64,000 nucleotides of DNA from Lachnospiraceae bacterium (GTDB lineage Bacteria > Bacillota > Clostridia > Lachnospirales > Lachnospiraceae), in NCBI GenBank assembly GCA_017936785.1, contig JAGBEV010000002.1:1-64000 (forward strand), written 5' to 3'. A program made the position numbers and the translations under genes. The stretch's first letter is position 1. The number at the start of each line of letters is the position of its first letter. Positions 1 through 8,618 of the stretch are shown in pieces. The notes under the pieces were generated by a model, which ran no database searches, was not told where the DNA came from, and saw nothing but the letters and a program-made list of their open reading frames with translations.

Positions 1-1
1 G

Positions 2-3000
2 GTAAACCTAAGCACCGGCAACTTCATCTACGACAAAGCCGACCTGGAGATCAAAGGAAGCACCCCCTTTGCCTTCCGCCGCTTCTATAACTCAAGAAAC
101 CGCTACGAAGGAGCGCTGGGAACAGACTGGAACCACAACTATGAAGTATCCCTGACCTTCCAAAAAAGCGGCATATCCGGGGAAGAGGAAGTGACCATCC
201 TCTTAGAGGATGGAAAAGAAGAAACCTTCCTGCCCGTGGAAGGAAACCGCTATACACCGGGAAACCAGAGCCTGGGGGCCCTTAAGAAAACCGAAAAAGG
301 CTACATCTATACCACCCTGAGCGGAGAAAAAAGCATCTTTGACGAAAAAGGCACATACCTGCGCCACGAGGACAACAACGGACAGGGGTATGATCTGACC
401 TATGAAACCATAAACACCCGGACAGAAGAAACAGCGGAAACAACAGAAACAGAAAACCCTGTGCCTTCCCGGGAAGGAAACCGAACAAAACGCCTTACCC
501 GCATCCGGAAAGATACAGGAGAAACCTTTACCCTGGCCTATGACGGAGAAGGACACCTGAAAACCGTAACAGACCATACAGGAAGGACCTTTTTTTATGA
601 AATCAGGGACCGCCACCTGGTAAAAGCCGTGCGCCCTGACGGAGGAACCTTTACCTACAGCTATGACGGAAACGGGAAACTGGCTGCAGTGACCAACCCC
701 CGTGGGATCGTGACCGTGGAAAACGAGTTCGATGAAAAACACCGGACCACCCTCCAGAAATTCCCGGACGGGACAAGCATGAGCTATGAATACGACGATG
801 AAAACCACACCGTGACCCTGACGGAGAGGAACGGATCAAAGACCATCCATATCCATGACGATAAATACCGCAATATAAAAAATATCTATCCGGATGGGGA
901 AGAAAGCTTTGCCTATAACTCCCGGAACCAGAAGACAAAGATCACGGACAAACTGGGAAATGAGACCCGCCTAAGCTATGACAACCGCGGAAACCTGACA
1001 GGGATCATCAATCCCCTGGGGACGAAACTTACCATCACCTATGAGAACCACAACAAACCCACCAACATCAAGATCAACGGAAAAGAAAAACAAAAAAACA
1101 CCTTTGACCCTAAAGGAAACCTCTTAGAAACCAGGGATGCCCTTCTAAGAAAAACAGTTTTTACATACAATGAAACAGGACTCCTGGAGACCATCATCCA
1201 GCCGGATGGAAGCACACTGAAGCTGGCCTATGACGAAAAAGGAAATATCCGGGAGATGACCGATGCCGCAGGAGAAAAAACCGCCTATACCTATGATGCC
1301 CTGAACCGCGTCATAAAAGTGACCGACCCCAAAGGAAGCACCATGACCCTGACCTATGACAGTGCCGGAAACATCCACACCCTCAAAAACGCAGCAGGAG
1401 ATGTGCGGACCTACGAATACAACGAAAGCAACAAAGTCACAAAGATCACCGACTTTGACGGAAGCACCATACAAAGAACCTATAACGTCTTAAACAAACC
1501 GGAAAAGATCACCGACCAGCAGGGAAGGGAAACAAAACTGACCTATGATGCCATGTGGAACCTGGCACGCATCATCACGCCGGATGGGGCAAAGACCACC
1601 TACCTCTACAACGAAAACAACCGCTTAACCCGCATCAAAGATGCAGCCGGAAACGTGACCCGTTATACCTATGACGGAAACGGCAACTGCACAAAAAAAG
1701 AAGACCCGACCGGGGAGACCACCCGGTTTACTTATGATGCCATAGGACGCCTGACCCGTGCAGAAGGACCGGACGGGGCAGAAATAACCTATGCCTATGA
1801 CGAAGAAGGACATGTGACAGAAGCAAAAGATGCCCTTGGAAACACCGTAACCATGGAATACGACGAAGCAGGACAGCTTATAAAAGAAACAAACCCCTTA
1901 GGATACAGCAGGACTTATGCCTACACACCCTTAGGAAAAATAGAAAGCGTGACAGACGAAGCAGGACGCAGCACTACCTATGCCTACCTGCCCGGCGGAA
2001 GACTCTCTGAAGTCACCCACAGCGACGGCACAAGAGAAACCTATACCTATGACCCGAACGGAAACATAAAAACCCATACCACCAGAGAAAACTACACCCT
2101 GACCTATACCTATGACAGCCTGGACCGCATCGTAAAAATAGAAGGAAGCGGCGGGGAGAAAAAACAATACACCTACGATGCCGTGGGAAACGTGACCGCC
2201 ATGACCGACGCAGGAGGAAACACCACCCGCTATGAATACTCCCTGACCGGACAGCTCATAAAAGTCACCGATGCCATGGGAAATGAAACAGAATACACCT
2301 ATGACCTGTGTGACCGCCTGACAGAAATCCGCCAGTACGGGGAAGAGACAGAAAACATCCCCGGAATGGACCAGGACCTTCTAAAAGCACAAAGACAGAA
2401 CCAAAAGAACCGCTCCTGCCATGTGACCCGCTATGAAAGGAATACCCTGGGACAGGTGGAGAGCATCACGGACGCCCTGGGACAGACCGAACACTATACC
2501 TACGATGCCAAAGGACAGCTTCTTTTAAAACTGGATAAAGAAGGATATCTTACAAAATACGGCTACACAGGACAGGGGGACTTAAGCCGCATCCAGTATG
2601 CGGACGGAAAAGAAGTCAGACTCTCCTACAACCCCCTGAGACAGCTGGAAGAAATGAAAGACTGGCTGGGAACCACAAAGATCGAAAACGACCCCATGGG
2701 AAGAGCCGTAAAAGTACAATACCCGGATGGAAAAGAAGTCTCCTACACCTACGGAAAGACAGGAGAAAGGACCTCCATCACCTACCCTGACGGAAAAACC
2801 ATCCTTTATACATACGATGAACAGATAAGGCTTGTGGGACTCAAAGACGGAAAAGACACCATCACCTACAGCTATGATGAGATGGGAAGACTGACAGAAA
2901 AGACCTATCCTAACGGCTGCAGGACGGACTATACCTACAACCTGCAGGGACGCCTTGCCGGACTGGCCCACAGCGATGGGGAAGGCATCCTGGACCGCTA

Positions 3001-4837
3001 TGCCTACCGGTATGACCAGATGGGAAACAAGACCGCCATCGAAAAACAAAGAAGAGGACTGCCGGAAGAAAGCGGACTCTATACCTACGGCTATGACCCC
3101 CTGGGAAGACTGTCCGAAGTGACAAAAGACGGAGAGCCTTTAAGGACCTACGGATACGACGCCTTCGGCAACCGCACCCGCATGACGGAAGGAGACCACG
3201 AGACTGCCTACACCTACAATGCCTGCAACCAGCTCATGAGCAAAGTGGATGCCATGAACGAAGAAACCTATGCCTATGACAGACGGGGAAACTTAAGCCT
3301 GATCATGGAAAACGGAACCATGAAAAACAGCTACACCTACGGAGCCCTGAACCGCCTGGAACATGCAGTAAACGGAAAAGGGGAAGCGGCAGCCTATGAA
3401 TACAACGGGCTGGGACACAGAGTAGGAAAAACCACAAAAACAGCAGCCCCTGACCCCATGGGCAGGCTGAAAGAACAGAGCCTGGATCCGGAGACAAAGA
3501 TCCGGTATACCATCGACCTGACAAAGGGATACCATAACCTGTTACAGAAAGAAGAAACAGGAAGCATCCAGACCTACCTGTGGGACGGAAACGTGGCAGG
3601 AATGAAGGAAGAAGGAAGAGGAGAGAACGGACTGACAGACCGTTCCAATCAACCGGGCACCTGTTATTACTTCCAGGATGAACTGGGAAGCCCGGTCCGC
3701 CTGATGGATGAGGAAGGAACCCTCCGGGAAACCTACGGGTATGATGAATTCGGACAGGATCTGTACGGGAATCAGGGGGAAATACAGCCCTTCGGGTACA
3801 CAGGCTACCAGAGCGACCGGGTTACAGGGACCTACTATGCCCAGGCGAGGGAGTACAGGGCGGAATTGGGAAGGTTTGCTGGGAAAGATGTTTTACGATA
3901 TTCTTGTAAAAGAGATATTTTATCATTGAATTTATATATTTATTGTAGACAAAGTCCATTGTATTATACTGATTTTAATGGACACGAAACTATTGTTGTT
4001 TCAGGGGGAACAGCAGATTCTGATCAATTTGATTATCAATTTATTGAAACTGCAATTAAAAATATAAATGATTTAAAGGCAGAAGGGGTTCCAGAGGATG
4101 ACATCACATGGATGGTCGTTGAGGCGGGATATACTCAGAGTGACTTGAATAATTTTAAGAATACAGCTGCCAAATTAGGTGTTAATTATGTAGAGATATC
4201 GGATAAAGAACAAATGAAAGATTATATTAATAATAAAGATAGTGAAAACATAAGAGCAGAAGATCCGATTACCTATATGTCGTTTTTTGCACATGGGCAA
4301 TGTCCGAAATATTCTGGTTCAGCAGAAAATCAGTTATCATTTGCATATGATATTGCAGGTGTTGATCAAGATAGTATTAATTTTACGCAGAGTGATATAG
4401 AAAGATTGAATGCAGAGGCATTTTGCAATACTACTACTTTATTTTATTCGTGCAATTCTGGAACAAAAGATGATGATGGTATGAGTTTTGCACAGGCATG
4501 GAGTAACAAAACAGGTGGATTATCTCTGGGTATAGAGAATGGCAGAACATTTTATGGTATGATTAATGTTGCCGCTTCATGGGGATTGTATGGAGGACCA
4601 ATTTGTGTTGCACCTATGGAAGTCTGGAATATGATTTGGAATACTAATTTGTGGAAGGAGAAGCAGAGACGAAAGGCGGATAGAGCCGAAAGAGGATACT
4701 CAGAATATGGATCATTAAACTATCCTTGGATGGTATCTTTAGCGGGAGATTTAGATGTGCTTAATCCGTTAAACTTTGGTCTTTTTGATAGAGGATGGAA
4801 AATATTTTTTCCAGAATCTTGTGATAAGGAGGGATAA
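2..4837 (+). CDS. Rhs/YD-repeat polymorphic toxin, 5' end outside window
   Basis: The reading frame is open from base 2, so this is the C-terminal 1,611 residues of a longer protein. The first residues (NLSTGNFIYDKADLEIKG) match the DUF6531 entry to Rhs shells. Dozens of YD repeats follow (YTYD, LTYD, YEYDE types). The conserved core end lies near 3660-3890 (YYFQDELGSPVRL, GYTGYQSD, YYAQAREYRAELGRF). Rhs shells are known to enclose a toxic C-terminus that changes between strains. Here base composition becomes AT-rich at about 3890. The tip (about 3975-4837) has hydrophobic-FFAHG (His codon 4292-4294) and, 53 residues later, TLFYSCNSG (Cys codon 4451-4453). This resembles the His/Cys dyad of caspase-fold peptidases. 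No export signal is visible because the N-terminus is missing. The Rhs assignment is certain; the tip activity is inferred. Confidence 0.93.
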   Translation, partial: VNLSTGNFIYDKADLEIKGSTPFAFRRFYNSRNRYEGALGTDWNHNYEVSLTFQKSGISGEEEVTILLEDGKEETFLPVEGNRYTPGNQSLGALKKTEKGYIYTTLSGEKSIFDEKGTYLRHEDNNGQGYDLTYETINTRTEETAETTETENPVPSREGNRTKRLTRIRKDTGETFTLAYDGEGHLKTVTDHTGRTFFYEIRDRHLVKAVRPDGGTFTYSYDGNGKLAAVTNPRGIVTVENEFDEKHRTTLQKFPDGTSMSYEYDDENHTVTLTERNGSKTIHIHDDKYRNIKNIYPDGEESFAYNSRNQKTKITDKLGNETRLSYDNRGNLTGIINPLGTKLTITYENHNKPTNIKINGKEKQKNTFDPKGNLLETRDALLRKTVFTYNETGLLETIIQPDGSTLKLAYDEKGNIREMTDAAGEKTAYTYDALNRVIKVTDPKGSTMTLTYDSAGNIHTLKNAAGDVRTYEYNESNKVTKITDFDGSTIQRTYNVLNKPEKITDQQGRETKLTYDAMWNLARIITPDGAKTTYLYNENNRLTRIKDAAGNVTRYTYDGNGNCTKKEDPTGETTRFTYDAIGRLTRAEGPDGAEITYAYDEEGHVTEAKDALGNTVTMEYDEAGQLIKETNPLGYSRTYAYTPLGKIESVTDEAGRSTTYAYLPGGRLSEVTHSDGTRETYTYDPNGNIKTHTTRENYTLTYTYDSLDRIVKIEGSGGEKKQYTYDAVGNVTAMTDAGGNTTRYEYSLTGQLIKVTDAMGNETEYTYDLCDRLTEIRQYGEETENIPGMDQDLLKAQRQNQKNRSCHVTRYERNTLGQVESITDALGQTEHYTYDAKGQLLLKLDKEGYLTKYGYTGQGDLSRIQYADGKEVRLSYNPLRQLEEMKDWLGTTKIENDPMGRAVKVQYPDGKEVSYTYGKTGERTSITYPDGKTILYTYDEQIRLVGLKDGKDTITYSYDEMGRLTEKTYPNGCRTDYTYNLQGRLAGLAHSDGEGILDRYAYRYDQMGNKTAIEKQRRGLPEESGLYTYGYDPLGRLSEVTKDGEPLRTYGYDAFGNRTRMTEGDHETAYTYNACNQLMSKVDAMNEETYAYDRRGNLSLIMENGTMKNSYTYGALNRLEHAVNGKGEAAAYEYNGLGHRVGKTTKTAAPDPMGRLKEQSLDPETKIRYTIDLTKGYHNLLQKEETGSIQTYLWDGNVAGMKEEGRGENGLTDRSNQPGTCYYFQDELGSPVRLMDEEGTLRETYGYDEFGQDLYGNQGEIQPFGYTGYQSDRVTGTYYAQAREYRAELGRFAGKDVLRYSCKRDILSLNLYIYCRQSPLYYTDFNGHETIVVSGGTADSDQFDYQFIETAIKNINDLKAEGVPEDDITWMVVEAGYTQSDLNNFKNTAAKLGVNYVEISDKEQMKDYINNKDSENIRAEDPITYMSFFAHGQCPKYSGSAENQLSFAYDIAGVDQDSINFTQSDIERLNAEAFCNTTTLFYSCNSGTKDDDGMSFAQAWSNKTGGLSLGIENGRTFYGMINVAASWGLYGGPICVAPMEVWNMIWNTNLWKEKQRRKADRAERGYSEYGSLNYPWMVSLAGDLDVLNPLNFGLFDRGWKIFFPESCDKEG

Positions 4838-4839
4838 AT

Positions 4840-5529
4840 TTGAAAGGAAGAAAAATGGCGATTATTTTAATTGTAGTTGGATTTGTAATATGTGTTGGTG
4901 GTATTTATTTTTTTCAAATGAGTTTTTTTTATTATAATAAATATAATATTCATGCAAAAAAAGCAGTATTGGATAGGTTATATTATAAATATAATCAAGA
5001 GTTTAATTTAATATCAACAGAGTTTGATAGAAAAGAGACGACAACAGGGGGAGCTAGATATGTAAATGTATGGACTTTTGTCTTTAAAGATAATAGTGAA
5101 AGGCAATTTTATGCATATTTATGGATTTATGGAATGGTTGGAAAGGGAGATGGCAATTATAATGCTACAGATTATTATACTTATATAGCTGATACTTATG
5201 GGCAACTTCGTATTGAAGAAGATTTGGAAAACGAATTTGATTTAAATAAATATAGACAACAGAAAGATGCTAAAGCTCCGAATCAAGAAGATTATATATT
5301 TGTTTGTACAAATAATAATGCTGCTGAAATAGCAGAAATGTTAACTAAGATATATTTTAAAGAAAGAGAACTTAGTAAAGAGGGATGTTTGAATTGTATA
5401 GTAAACAATGAAGAAGGGAAAAAAATGTTTTCCTATCGTTGGAGAGAAATTACCAAAGAATTGCAAGATGAAAATAAAGAAATTACAGAGGAAACAGTTT
5501 GTAATTATATTTTGCAGAAATTACAGTGA
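4840..5529 (+). CDS. Putative immunity protein for the Rhs tip, membrane-anchored
   Basis: This is an unrecognised 229-residue protein starting at TTG 4840, chosen because AAGGAGG at 4826-4832 lies seven bases upstream; ATG 4855 is an alternative. It has one N-terminal membrane segment (about residues 6-24, IILIVVGFVICVGGIYFF) and no lipobox. The rest is a charged, Tyr-rich soluble domain. It starts 2 nt after the Rhs stop and shares the AT-rich composition of the Rhs tip, so both were probably acquired together. In Rhs systems the gene directly behind the toxin tip usually encodes the cognate immunity protein, and position is the only evidence here. An unrelated accessory gene is possible. 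Confidence 0.6.
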   Translation: MKGRKMAIILIVVGFVICVGGIYFFQMSFFYYNKYNIHAKKAVLDRLYYKYNQEFNLISTEFDRKETTTGGARYVNVWTFVFKDNSERQFYAYLWIYGMVGKGDGNYNATDYYTYIADTYGQLRIEEDLENEFDLNKYRQQKDAKAPNQEDYIFVCTNNNAAEIAEMLTKIYFKERELSKEGCLNCIVNNEEGKKMFSYRWREITKELQDENKEITEETVCNYILQKLQ

Positions 5530-5585
5530 TCAATTTATTGTGATAGTATAAAATGATAAATAAGAAAAGAGGAGAGCTTTCTCGC

Positions 5586-5609
5586 GAAAGCGGGCTCTAT
5601 ACCTATGGT
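5586..5609 (+). pseudogene. Short Rhs core remnant
   Basis: The stretch encodes ESGLYTYG, identical to eight residues of the intact Rhs core encoded near 3069-3092, with only silent differences. It is followed immediately by sequence that looks like an insertion-element end (from about 5612). Displaced fragments of older Rhs tips downstream of the active one are typical of Rhs loci. The fragment is very short, so chance similarity is not fully excluded. Confidence 0.45.
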
Positions 5610-5654
5610 CCTGTGTCAAGATTTAGAGCAAATTGAAATGAGAAGTTTTGTCAG

Positions 5655-5720
5655 CTAAGCCACTAATAGAGAATTTACCCTCTCATACAGTTTTTCAAAT
5701 TCGTCCGGTGATATGTAGTC
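5655..5720 (-). pseudogene. Remnant of an IS3-type transposase C-terminus
   Basis: On the minus strand this reads DYISPDEFEKLYERVNSLLV then Ala and a stop. The aromatic-x-SP-x-EFE pattern just before the stop is the usual end of IS3-family transposase OrfB. The sequence beyond the stop, up to TGTGTCAAG at 5612-5620, could be the terminal inverted repeat, abutting the Rhs remnant. No other part of a transposase is present, so the element has decayed or been mostly deleted. The assignment rests on about 20 residues. Confidence 0.4.
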
Positions 5721-5742
5721 AGAACACAAATAGATAAATAAA

Positions 5743-5792
5743 GGGCTATACTAGTTTGGAGTTAAATATTTCAAATTAGTATGGCTCTTTTT
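5743..5792 (+). terminator. Rho-independent terminator
   Basis: A long imperfect stem pairs GGGCTATACTAGTTTGG with CAAATTAGTATGGCTC and is followed by TTTTT. It could end transcription from the Rhs/immunity pair or from the lost insertion element. The remaining sequence from 5530 to 5925 holds only the Rhs and transposase remnants described here. Confidence 0.6.
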
Positions 5793-5925
5793 GATTGGAT
5801 AAAATTTTTTGATAAAGACATATTCAGTTGTCCTAAATGGAGCAAATTGAACGAGAATACTATTATATTTAAATATGCAATTTAAATGTATGTTTTGAAA
5901 TAAATAGTGAAAAACAACACTAAAA

Positions 5926-5940
5926 TATCGTAATACGATA
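5926..5940. promoter_or_regulatory. Perfect 7-1-7 palindrome, candidate operator
   Basis: TATCGTA-A-TACGATA is an exact palindrome ending eight bases upstream of a good -35 box (5949). Its size and placement suit a dimeric transcription factor acting on the promoter of the 6054 gene set. The regulator is not identifiable from the window. Confidence 0.5.
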
Positions 5941-5948
5941 AAAAAATA

Positions 5949-5977
5949 TTGACAAATACCAAAAGCACATGTATGAT
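5949..5977 (+). promoter_or_regulatory. Sigma-A type promoter for the 6054-9467 genes
   Basis: TTGACA (5949-5954) and TATGAT (5972-5977) are separated by 17 bases. The start codon at 6054 is about 77 bases downstream of the -10 box. Confidence 0.65.
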
Positions 5978-6053
5978 AAAACACATAGAAGTTGTGGCTA
6001 AATCCGGAAATTGAAATCTATCTGTTGAGAATCTAAAGGAAAAGGAAACTTGC

Positions 6054-6812
6054 ATGAGAAAGAAAATATTGTCAATACCCGAGTCAAAGCGGCGCATAAT
6101 TTTTACTATTGGTGCCCTGCTGATCGCAGGAATTTATGTTTGGAGGCTGAGTAATATTTTAACAGCAAAAAAGCAGACAATAACTGAACTGGCAGAATAT
6201 TACATGACACCGAGATATAGTTCATGTTGGGAAAAATTAAATAAAGAAACTTCAGGAACATACTATCGAGGGGGAATGCTTGACGATTTTGATTATAGAT
6301 GTTCTGTTGCAATAAAATGGAATGGGGAAACCTATCGTTTTTTCAGGGAGCAATATCCTTCTTCTTTTGAGTATGCCAAAAACGGAATCTGGATGGAAAT
6401 ATATCCGAAAGAAGTTTACAATCCGGATGTGAAGAAAGTCAGAATCCAATCCTATGGTAATAATCATCGGATATCTGTACGGATTTTTTATGATAATCAG
6501 GATGAGGAATGTTATGATATTGAATATGTGGATGGAAATTACATTCCTAATTTTGTGATGGAAAAAGAGATCCGGATGTCCAGTAAGGAAATTTGTGAGA
6601 TGGTTCAAACCGGTAATCAAATATTTGAACTGACTATGGATGATATGTGGCATTATCAAAGAAAACGTTCTCTGATAAGTGCCGTTTTGTGGGCAATTAT
6701 CGCATTGATGATCTGGATGATGATAATGCTGCCCCACAAAATTTTTATAAAGAAAAATTTTAATAAGGAAGAAACGGAAGAGGCAAGAGAGTTCTATGAA
6801 AAAGATCATTAA
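6054..6812 (+). CDS. Hypothetical membrane protein with two membrane segments
   Basis: This 252-residue protein is not recognised. A basic N-terminus leads into a first membrane helix (about residues 15-31, IIFTIGALLIAGIYVW). A soluble domain of roughly 170 residues follows, then a second helix near the C-terminus (SAVLWAIIALMIWMMIML) and a charged tail. The middle domain is probably outside the cell. ATG 6054 is preceded by a purine-rich AAAGGAAAAGGAAA site. The gene overlaps the next one by 17 bases, which suggests translational coupling, and its promoter carries a palindromic operator candidate. Composition is AT-rich like the Rhs tip. No function is proposed. Confidence 0.75.
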   Translation: MRKKILSIPESKRRIIFTIGALLIAGIYVWRLSNILTAKKQTITELAEYYMTPRYSSCWEKLNKETSGTYYRGGMLDDFDYRCSVAIKWNGETYRFFREQYPSSFEYAKNGIWMEIYPKEVYNPDVKKVRIQSYGNNHRISVRIFYDNQDEECYDIEYVDGNYIPNFVMEKEIRMSSKEICEMVQTGNQIFELTMDDMWHYQRKRSLISAVLWAIIALMIWMMIMLPHKIFIKKNFNKEETEEAREFYEKDH

Positions 6813-8586
6813 AATGCTGGAAATATTATGTCTGATATGCTTTTTAACAGGATTGTTATATGGTTGTGGTTATGCATATGAATACGGCTTGGAAAATATC
6901 GAAGAAACCGAAGAAGACAGGGAAGAGCAGATCAATATTAGAGTCAATGCAGATGATGCGCCTGTTTCTCTGGAAGAAAAACTTGCAGGTTGTGAGCAAT
7001 TGACTAAATTAACAATTTTTGTAGAAACAGGTACGGCAGAAGAAAAAATATTAGATTATGACTATTTAAGTAATTTTCCTAATCTTCAGTCTTTGACTAT
7101 ACACGATGAAAATTTGAGTGACATTTCATTTGTCACAGAGCTTCGTGAGTTGTATTTATTAGATTTAAGGGATTGTTCCATTAAGGATGTAACTCCTGTG
7201 TCTGAACTGGACCGGCTGTTATATTTATATTTGAGTAGAAATCAGATTTATGATGTCAGTCCCCTTGCTGAAATGAATTTGTTAATGGAATTGGAACTTG
7301 ATGGGAATCCTCTGGAAGATCCGGGGCAACTGGGATGCCTGTTGGAACACCTGCAGTATTTAAATATGGACAATACAGGAATAACGGATATTACTTCTTT
7401 AAGCAGGGCTACATTCATTAAGAAATTGTCATTAAAAAATAATCAGATTGCAAATTTTGATAGTCTGGGCGGCTTGGTTTATTTGACGGACCTGGATATC
7501 AGTGGGAATCCTGTTGAATCTTCTTCTGTGTTTTTATACGTTCCCAATACTAAATTATATTCTTTAGCAGATTGCGAAAAAGAACCATGGAAGCAGGAAA
7601 TTGATAAAGCTTTAAATGTTTATAATCCTATAGACATAGAGCAGGAAGCCATGATAAGTCTTGTTACAGATTGTGGCATTGGGGATTTTAATGGGGATGG
7701 AATTGCAGATCTGGGAATGAGTGTATGGTGGTGTGATTATAGTAAGGATGTGAATGAAAAAAGATTTTATCTTTATCCGGGAAATGGAAACGGGTACGAT
7801 CAGCCACTGGAACCCCTTGTTTTACAAACCTATTTAGGTCAGCAGCCGGAAGAATCTATTATGATAACCGGGGGGAAGGTGTATTTTTATAGTCAGATTT
7901 CTCAAGGGAGTGAGTGTGAAAAGGCGATCAGGGTAATGAATTATAAGGATGGAGTCTGGGGATGTGAAGTGTACAGTTGTTCCCGCTGGTATACCTGTTT
8001 TTCGGAAGAATCAGATAAAACTATACTGGGCATATTTGAATCAGCAGATTTTAGTACAAATCAGTATAAAGCGTATTTTTACATTGATGACAATAATGGC
8101 TTTTTTCATAAATATATCATGAAAAAAAATAAACTGACCAATTGTATCAGTCAGAGTACGGCAGCAGGAGAAAATATGGTTCCGGTCATTATTGATTATT
8201 ACCCGAAACTTCCTGATTTTACAAAGGCAGAGTATGGATTCAGACTGGCAGAAACTTTAGAAGAAAGAGAACACTATCCGGAAACGGCGCTGGATAAAAT
8301 CATTAAGGATTACTATCCAGATTATCCCGCACAAAAGATTTATTATGACAGAGAATGTATCAATAATCTGGAGGGAATCATGGGAATCATGCTTCCGGAA
8401 TATTTTTACAGGGTAGAAACGGAGGAAGGAACAATATCCATTGTTTTTTCAGAAGAATGTTATGCCACCAAGTATATATTCTACGCATACTTAAATGGTG
8501 ATATATATGAGGAATATGTTTACAATCAAAGAGAAAATGTGCTAATGTTGAGAAAGGATTATGACAATCTGGAATCTGTATGGTAA
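6796..8586 (+). CDS. Leucine-rich-repeat lipoprotein with FG-GAP-like segment
   Basis: This 596-residue protein has a signal peptide ending in LLYGC, so Cys24 is a likely lipidation site, although Tyr before Gly is not the commonest lipobox residue. Residues of about 45-255 form internalin-like leucine-rich repeats (for example LYLYLSRNQIYDVSPLAEM and LTDLDISGNPVESS). Next comes a Ca-binding-looking loop, IGDFNGDGIADLG, as in FG-GAP/VCBS repeats, and then a long C-terminal domain I do not recognise. It is probably anchored on the outer face of the membrane and binds protein or carbohydrate. It overlaps the 6054 gene and precedes the 8619 gene by 32 bases, making a three-gene unit. Confidence 0.8.
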   Translation: MKKIIKMLEILCLICFLTGLLYGCGYAYEYGLENIEETEEDREEQINIRVNADDAPVSLEEKLAGCEQLTKLTIFVETGTAEEKILDYDYLSNFPNLQSLTIHDENLSDISFVTELRELYLLDLRDCSIKDVTPVSELDRLLYLYLSRNQIYDVSPLAEMNLLMELELDGNPLEDPGQLGCLLEHLQYLNMDNTGITDITSLSRATFIKKLSLKNNQIANFDSLGGLVYLTDLDISGNPVESSSVFLYVPNTKLYSLADCEKEPWKQEIDKALNVYNPIDIEQEAMISLVTDCGIGDFNGDGIADLGMSVWWCDYSKDVNEKRFYLYPGNGNGYDQPLEPLVLQTYLGQQPEESIMITGGKVYFYSQISQGSECEKAIRVMNYKDGVWGCEVYSCSRWYTCFSEESDKTILGIFESADFSTNQYKAYFYIDDNNGFFHKYIMKKNKLTNCISQSTAAGENMVPVIIDYYPKLPDFTKAEYGFRLAETLEEREHYPETALDKIIKDYYPDYPAQKIYYDRECINNLEGIMGIMLPEYFYRVETEEGTISIVFSEECYATKYIFYAYLNGDIYEEYVYNQRENVLMLRKDYDNLESVW

Positions 8587-8618
8587 AGGAAAGAAAGTAG
8601 CAGAGAGGAAGTGCGCAC

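Noticed and set aside
203-3535. Many open reading frames antisense to the Rhs gene
   Set aside because: They arise from the biased codon use of the YD repeats, lack ribosome-binding sites and encode Phe/Ser/Cys-rich nonsense sequence.
6252-6809. A 185-codon frame antisense to the 6054 membrane protein
   Set aside because: It lies wholly within the sense gene, has no ribosome-binding site and its Ile/Phe/His-rich product looks like an AT-rich shadow.
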